From: Ancylobacter polymorphus
GTDB lineage: Bacteria > Pseudomonadota > Alphaproteobacteria > Rhizobiales > Xanthobacteraceae
DNA: 64,000 nt
Reading direction: 5' to 3'
NCBI RefSeq assembly: GCF_022836935.1
Contig: NZ_CP083239.1
Coordinates: 2,866,001-2,930,000 of the forward strand
Made by a program: the position numbers and the translations under genes. Below, piece after piece: positions 61,324 to 64,000 of the stretch (position 1 is the first letter of the stretch; each line of letters starts with the position of its first letter). Below the pieces are notes generated by a model, which had not been told where the DNA came from, ran no database searches, and saw only the letters and a program-made list of their open reading frames with translations.

Positions 61324-62505
61324 ATGCGGCATATGACCGGGTCCGTCGGCGTATTTCAGGACTCTTCTAGGCAGAAAATCGCGGGTATGGAAGCCGCGCG
61401 CTTCTACGCTGCCAGCTCAATCATGCTGTTCCATCTAACAGTGATGAGTGACCTTCCGACGAACATTCTTTCTATATATATTTTAAATTACGCCGCGATG
61501 GGCGTGCCATTGTTTTTCATTATAAGCGCTATGGGCATGTGTATCGGGTATTTTGGTAAGCTCGAAACGGAAGGGAGTATAAAAGACTTTTATATGAGGA
61601 GGTTCTTGCGAATTGCTACTTTTTTCTATGTGATGATGTTGTTATATATAATAATGTTGCCAGTTTTCGGCGACTCGGGCCCGACGCTGGGGCAGTTCTT
61701 GGCGAGTGCGACCTTTACGATGAACCTCGTCCCCTCTTACGTGGAGGGCTACGTTTGGGGATCGTGGACCATCGGCGTGGAGATGATATTCTATCTACTT
61801 TTCCCCGTGCTGATCGTGCTGGCATCGAATCTACGAAGAGCGCTTGTCATCTTCATCGGAGCCACTGTGCTTGCTACGCTCTGGCGCAATGAATTCGTTG
61901 ATGTAAAGGGGCCGCTCCAATCTTTCGGAAATTTCTTTATTGTCGTCCAGTTTCATTACTTCGCCGCTGGGATCGTGGCTTTCCATGTCTGGCGAATAGC
62001 AGTTCGGCTGTGTCCCGCGCGCGTACGGCTGATCGGATTGATTTTGCTCGTGATTTCATGCGCCGCCACCGTCTCCTTGGTTGTGTTCGGATTCTGGCTG
62101 ATTTTCGCGGCAGGTGTCTTCACGAGCTGGAAGCTGAACCACACCATTGTTTATTTCCTTTGGGCAACCGTGCTGGCAACGTTCACGATAGGTATGTGCC
62201 TGGCGCCAACAAAGCTTCTGTCGTCCTCGCTTGTCTGCCACTGGGGCCGGGCCAGTTTTGGAATCTATCTATGGCATCCGCCCGTGATAGCCGGTTATTC
62301 GAAACTGGGCATCTATAGAGCCATCTTTGCGCTTGCGAACGAGAATGCGGAGGTGAGCTTCCTGCTTGGCGCCTTGCTGACCTTTGCGACGGTCGTGCCC
62401 CTGTCGCTTGCGAGCTTTCGGTTTATCGAGAAGCCGGGGATGGCGCTCCTTCAGCTTAAGCATGGGCGCGGCGCTGGTCAGCCCGAACGGGGCGGTTCCC
62501 GGTAG
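61324..62505 (+). CDS. Acyltransferase 3 family (OafA/YrhL-type) membrane O-acyltransferase, altered C-terminus
   Basis: A 393-residue polytopic protein with about ten helices. It shows the family start GMEAARFYAASSIMLFHL, the basic loop FYMRRFLRIATFFYVM, GSWTIGVEMIFYLLFPVL and the end HWGRASFGIYLWHPPVIAGY. Such enzymes move acetyl groups from the cytoplasm onto lipid-linked or surface glycans. The usual catalytic His is in IMLFHL. The last 12 or so residues (GRGAGQPERGGSR) are read out of frame from an integrase fragment, so the native C-terminus has been replaced at about 62465. Codon and base use differ from the core genes, a sign of transfer. Confidence 0.83.
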   Translation: MRHMTGSVGVFQDSSRQKIAGMEAARFYAASSIMLFHLTVMSDLPTNILSIYILNYAAMGVPLFFIISAMGMCIGYFGKLETEGSIKDFYMRRFLRIATFFYVMMLLYIIMLPVFGDSGPTLGQFLASATFTMNLVPSYVEGYVWGSWTIGVEMIFYLLFPVLIVLASNLRRALVIFIGATVLATLWRNEFVDVKGPLQSFGNFFIVVQFHYFAAGIVAFHVWRIAVRLCPARVRLIGLILLVISCAATVSLVVFGFWLIFAAGVFTSWKLNHTIVYFLWATVLATFTIGMCLAPTKLLSSSLVCHWGRASFGIYLWHPPVIAGYSKLGIYRAIFALANENAEVSFLLGALLTFATVVPLSLASFRFIEKPGMALLQLKHGRGAGQPERGGSR

Positions 62506-62797
62506 CGTCAAGACGGCGTGGCGCACGCGGCGAAAGGATACCGGCCTTGATGGCAAGACGGTGCAGCCCACGTCATTCCGGCACACCATCGCCCGCTGGA
62601 TGAGGTCACACTCGGTTTCGCCCTGGGAGGTGGCTGCGTTCCTTGGCCATCGCATGCCGGGATATTCAATCACGGAGGTTTACGCTGCCGCTGACCCGCT
62701 TTATATGGCGGCGAGCCGCGAGGCTCTGGAAAAGCTGGTACGCGCCATTTACGGGACACCGTTGAAAGACGGAGAAGCGGAAAAGGCAGCAGCCTAA
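62474..62797 (+). pseudogene. Tyrosine recombinase (phage-type integrase), C-terminal fragment
   Basis: About 105 residues of a tyrosine integrase catalytic end: GSVKTAWRTRRKDTGLDG, the HxxR box in TSFRHTIARWM, WEVAAFLGHRMPG and the region ITEVYAAADP where the nucleophilic Tyr lies. The Arg I half and the arm-binding domain are missing. It ends eight bases before a tRNA-Val gene, the classical position of an integrase beside its attachment site. Remnant only. Confidence 0.8.
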
Positions 62798-62804
62798 ACA
62801 GGTT

Positions 62805-62880
62805 GGGCGGTTAGCTCAGTTGGTAGAGCATCTCGTTTACACCGAGAGGGTCGGCGGTTCGAGCCCGTCACCGCCCACCA
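62805..62880 (+). tRNA. tRNA-Val (anticodon TAC)
   Basis: A 76-nt cloverleaf with acceptor GGGCGGT/ACCGCCC plus A and an encoded CCA, D-arm GCTCAGTTGGTAGAGC, anticodon stem CTCGT-side loop TTTACAC (TAC), and T-arm GGCGGTTCGAGCCCGTC. Intact. It marks the right edge of the acquired region. Confidence 0.95.
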
Positions 62881-63043
62881 TCGCTCCCCAAAGCCGAGGC
62901 GGCGCATCCGCAGGGGTTGTGACCTACCGGCAGGACAGCTTCACACAAGGCGGCGTTTTCATGGTGGCGGCGGTAGGTCTCGGCCGGCACCGCGCAGCGA
63001 CGCGCCCGGGCTGGGGCTGGGTTAGCTGTCCCGTGGAGCTCAC

Positions 63044-64000
63044 ATGTCCTTCAAGAATTTGCCGCTCATCGGCAAGATATCGGCGCTGCTGCTGCTGCTG
63101 GCCGCCTTCGCCGCCGGCGGGGTGATTTTCGCCGGCACCCGCATGCAGGCGATCAGTTCGGAATATCAGGGGGCCCTCACGGGCCCGGCCTCGGCCGCCG
63201 TGGCGCTGGCCCGGGCCAATCGCTTCACCGTCTATTTCAACCAGGGTGTCTATCAGTCTCTCTCGTCGCTGACCGACGAGGACAATGAGGCCGCCATCAA
63301 GGTGCAGAAGGAGGCCGTCGCCGGCTTCCATGACCGCATGGCGGAAGCGGCCAGCAAGGACCCCTCGGTCTCCGAGCAGGTGAAAACGCTGGTGGCGAAG
63401 TTCGACCGCTTCACCGGCGAGCAGTGCGGCGACATCGTCGCCCGCGCCAATGCCTCGACCTCGGCCGAGGAGAACATCAAGATCGTCGCGGAATGGAATG
63501 CGCGCTGCATGCCGACTTCGACGGCTCTCATCGCCGATATCGCCAAGGAGGTGAGCTCGCGGGCAAACGACATCGCCACGCTGTCCGCCAGCCTGCGCGC
63601 CGACGCCGATTCCACCGTCTCCCTAGTGTATAGCATCATGGCCGCCGGCCTCGTGCTCGTCCTGCTGCTGGCCTTCCTGGCGACGCGCTTTGGCGTGGTG
63701 AAGCCGCTGGAGCAGCTGCGGAAGGTGTTCGACAATCTCGCCCAGGGCGTGCTCGCCGTCACCGTGGACGGCACCGAGCGCAAGGACGAGATCGGCGGCA
63801 TGGCCCGTTCGGCGGAAGTGCTGCGCGGCGCTCTCGTCGATGCCGAGAAGGCGCGCGAGGAGGCCCGCCAGGCCGAAATGCACGCCGCCCAGCGCGTCGT
63901 GGCGCAGCGCCAGGCGATCGCCGACGAGTTCGAAGCGAAGATGGGCACTCTCGTCAACGCGCTGTCGAACTCCTCCACCGAAGTGTCGGAAGCGGCGCGC
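63044..64000 (+). CDS. Methyl-accepting chemotaxis protein (partial, runs off the window)
   Basis: The first 319 residues are visible with no stop. A membrane helix (ISALLLLLAAFAAGGVIFAG) is followed by a periplasmic helical sensor of about 160 residues containing two Cys-bearing segments (TGEQCGDIVA, WNARCMPTS), a second helix (SIMAAGLVLVLLLAFLAT), a HAMP domain (VVKPLEQLRKVFDNLAQGVL) and the beginning of the signalling coiled coil. The sensor resembles four-helix-bundle ligand domains; its signal is unknown. GGAG precedes the ATG. The protein interaction tip lies beyond the window. Confidence 0.88.
   Translation, partial: MSFKNLPLIGKISALLLLLAAFAAGGVIFAGTRMQAISSEYQGALTGPASAAVALARANRFTVYFNQGVYQSLSSLTDEDNEAAIKVQKEAVAGFHDRMAEAASKDPSVSEQVKTLVAKFDRFTGEQCGDIVARANASTSAEENIKIVAEWNARCMPTSTALIADIAKEVSSRANDIATLSASLRADADSTVSLVYSIMAAGLVLVLLLAFLATRFGVVKPLEQLRKVFDNLAQGVLAVTVDGTERKDEIGGMARSAEVLRGALVDAEKAREEARQAEMHAAQRVVAQRQAIADEFEAKMGTLVNALSNSSTEVSEAAR

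Noticed and set aside
62884..63043. A short plus-strand frame between tRNA-Val and the chemotaxis gene
   Set aside because: No ribosome site, low-complexity Arg/Gly sequence and overlap with the chemotaxis protein start in another frame.

Overview
This is a high-GC chromosomal window from an alphaproteobacterium of the Hyphomicrobiales (Rhizobiales). The basis is a very large GPR/RgsE-type growth pole ring protein (typical of polar-growing rhizobia), a CckA hybrid kinase, a DksA with a reduced zinc-finger cysteine set, the block tig-clpP-clpX-lon-hup, and glnB-glnA next to nnrD. A Xanthobacteraceae-like genus (Ancylobacter, Starkeya, Xanthobacter, Azorhizobium) is my best guess, but that is inference.

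Region 1-17.3 kb is mostly core: a DegT-family aminotransferase, the lipid II flippase MurJ, a two-gene RND efflux pump (lipoprotein adaptor plus inner-membrane pump), a probable 6S RNA, the 1883-residue GPR-like protein with 22-residue repeats, a 2Fe-2S ferredoxin, and a sixA-like/ycjX/ycjF operon. Region 17.5-28.1 kb holds a MipA/OmpV outer-membrane protein, dksA, an orphan FliO-domain protein, cckA, pgi, pgm, a MarR regulator of the LdtR type and dps.

Region 28.1-33.4 kb is the most intriguing metabolic locus: five tightly packed minus-strand genes (two SDR dehydrogenases, a creatininase-type amidohydrolase, two distinct ureohydrolases) with a divergent LysR regulator. It looks like a dedicated catabolic route for a guanidino or amidino compound whose substrate I cannot name. 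Region 33.5-45.4 kb has a kinase-like protein carrying an ANL-ligase-type tail beside trmFO, a DUF1127 micro-protein, metY with a CoA-binding protein, rplM-rpsI, an autotransporter split by an in-frame TGA, glnB-glnA and nnrD.

Region 45.4-53.1 kb is a rearranged tRNA-Leu site followed by the protein quality-control block tig, clpP, clpX, lon and the nucleoid protein gene hup. Region 53.4-62.8 kb, between hup and tRNA-Val, is an acquired segment: a palindromic dispersed repeat, an intact IS5-family element, a decayed rve-type transposase, an IS66 remnant with a pRiA4b ORF-3 pseudogene, a complete IS21 element, then a less GC-rich sulfotransferase/acyltransferase pair and a tyrosine-integrase fragment directly before the tRNA. 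The window ends inside a methyl-accepting chemotaxis protein gene.
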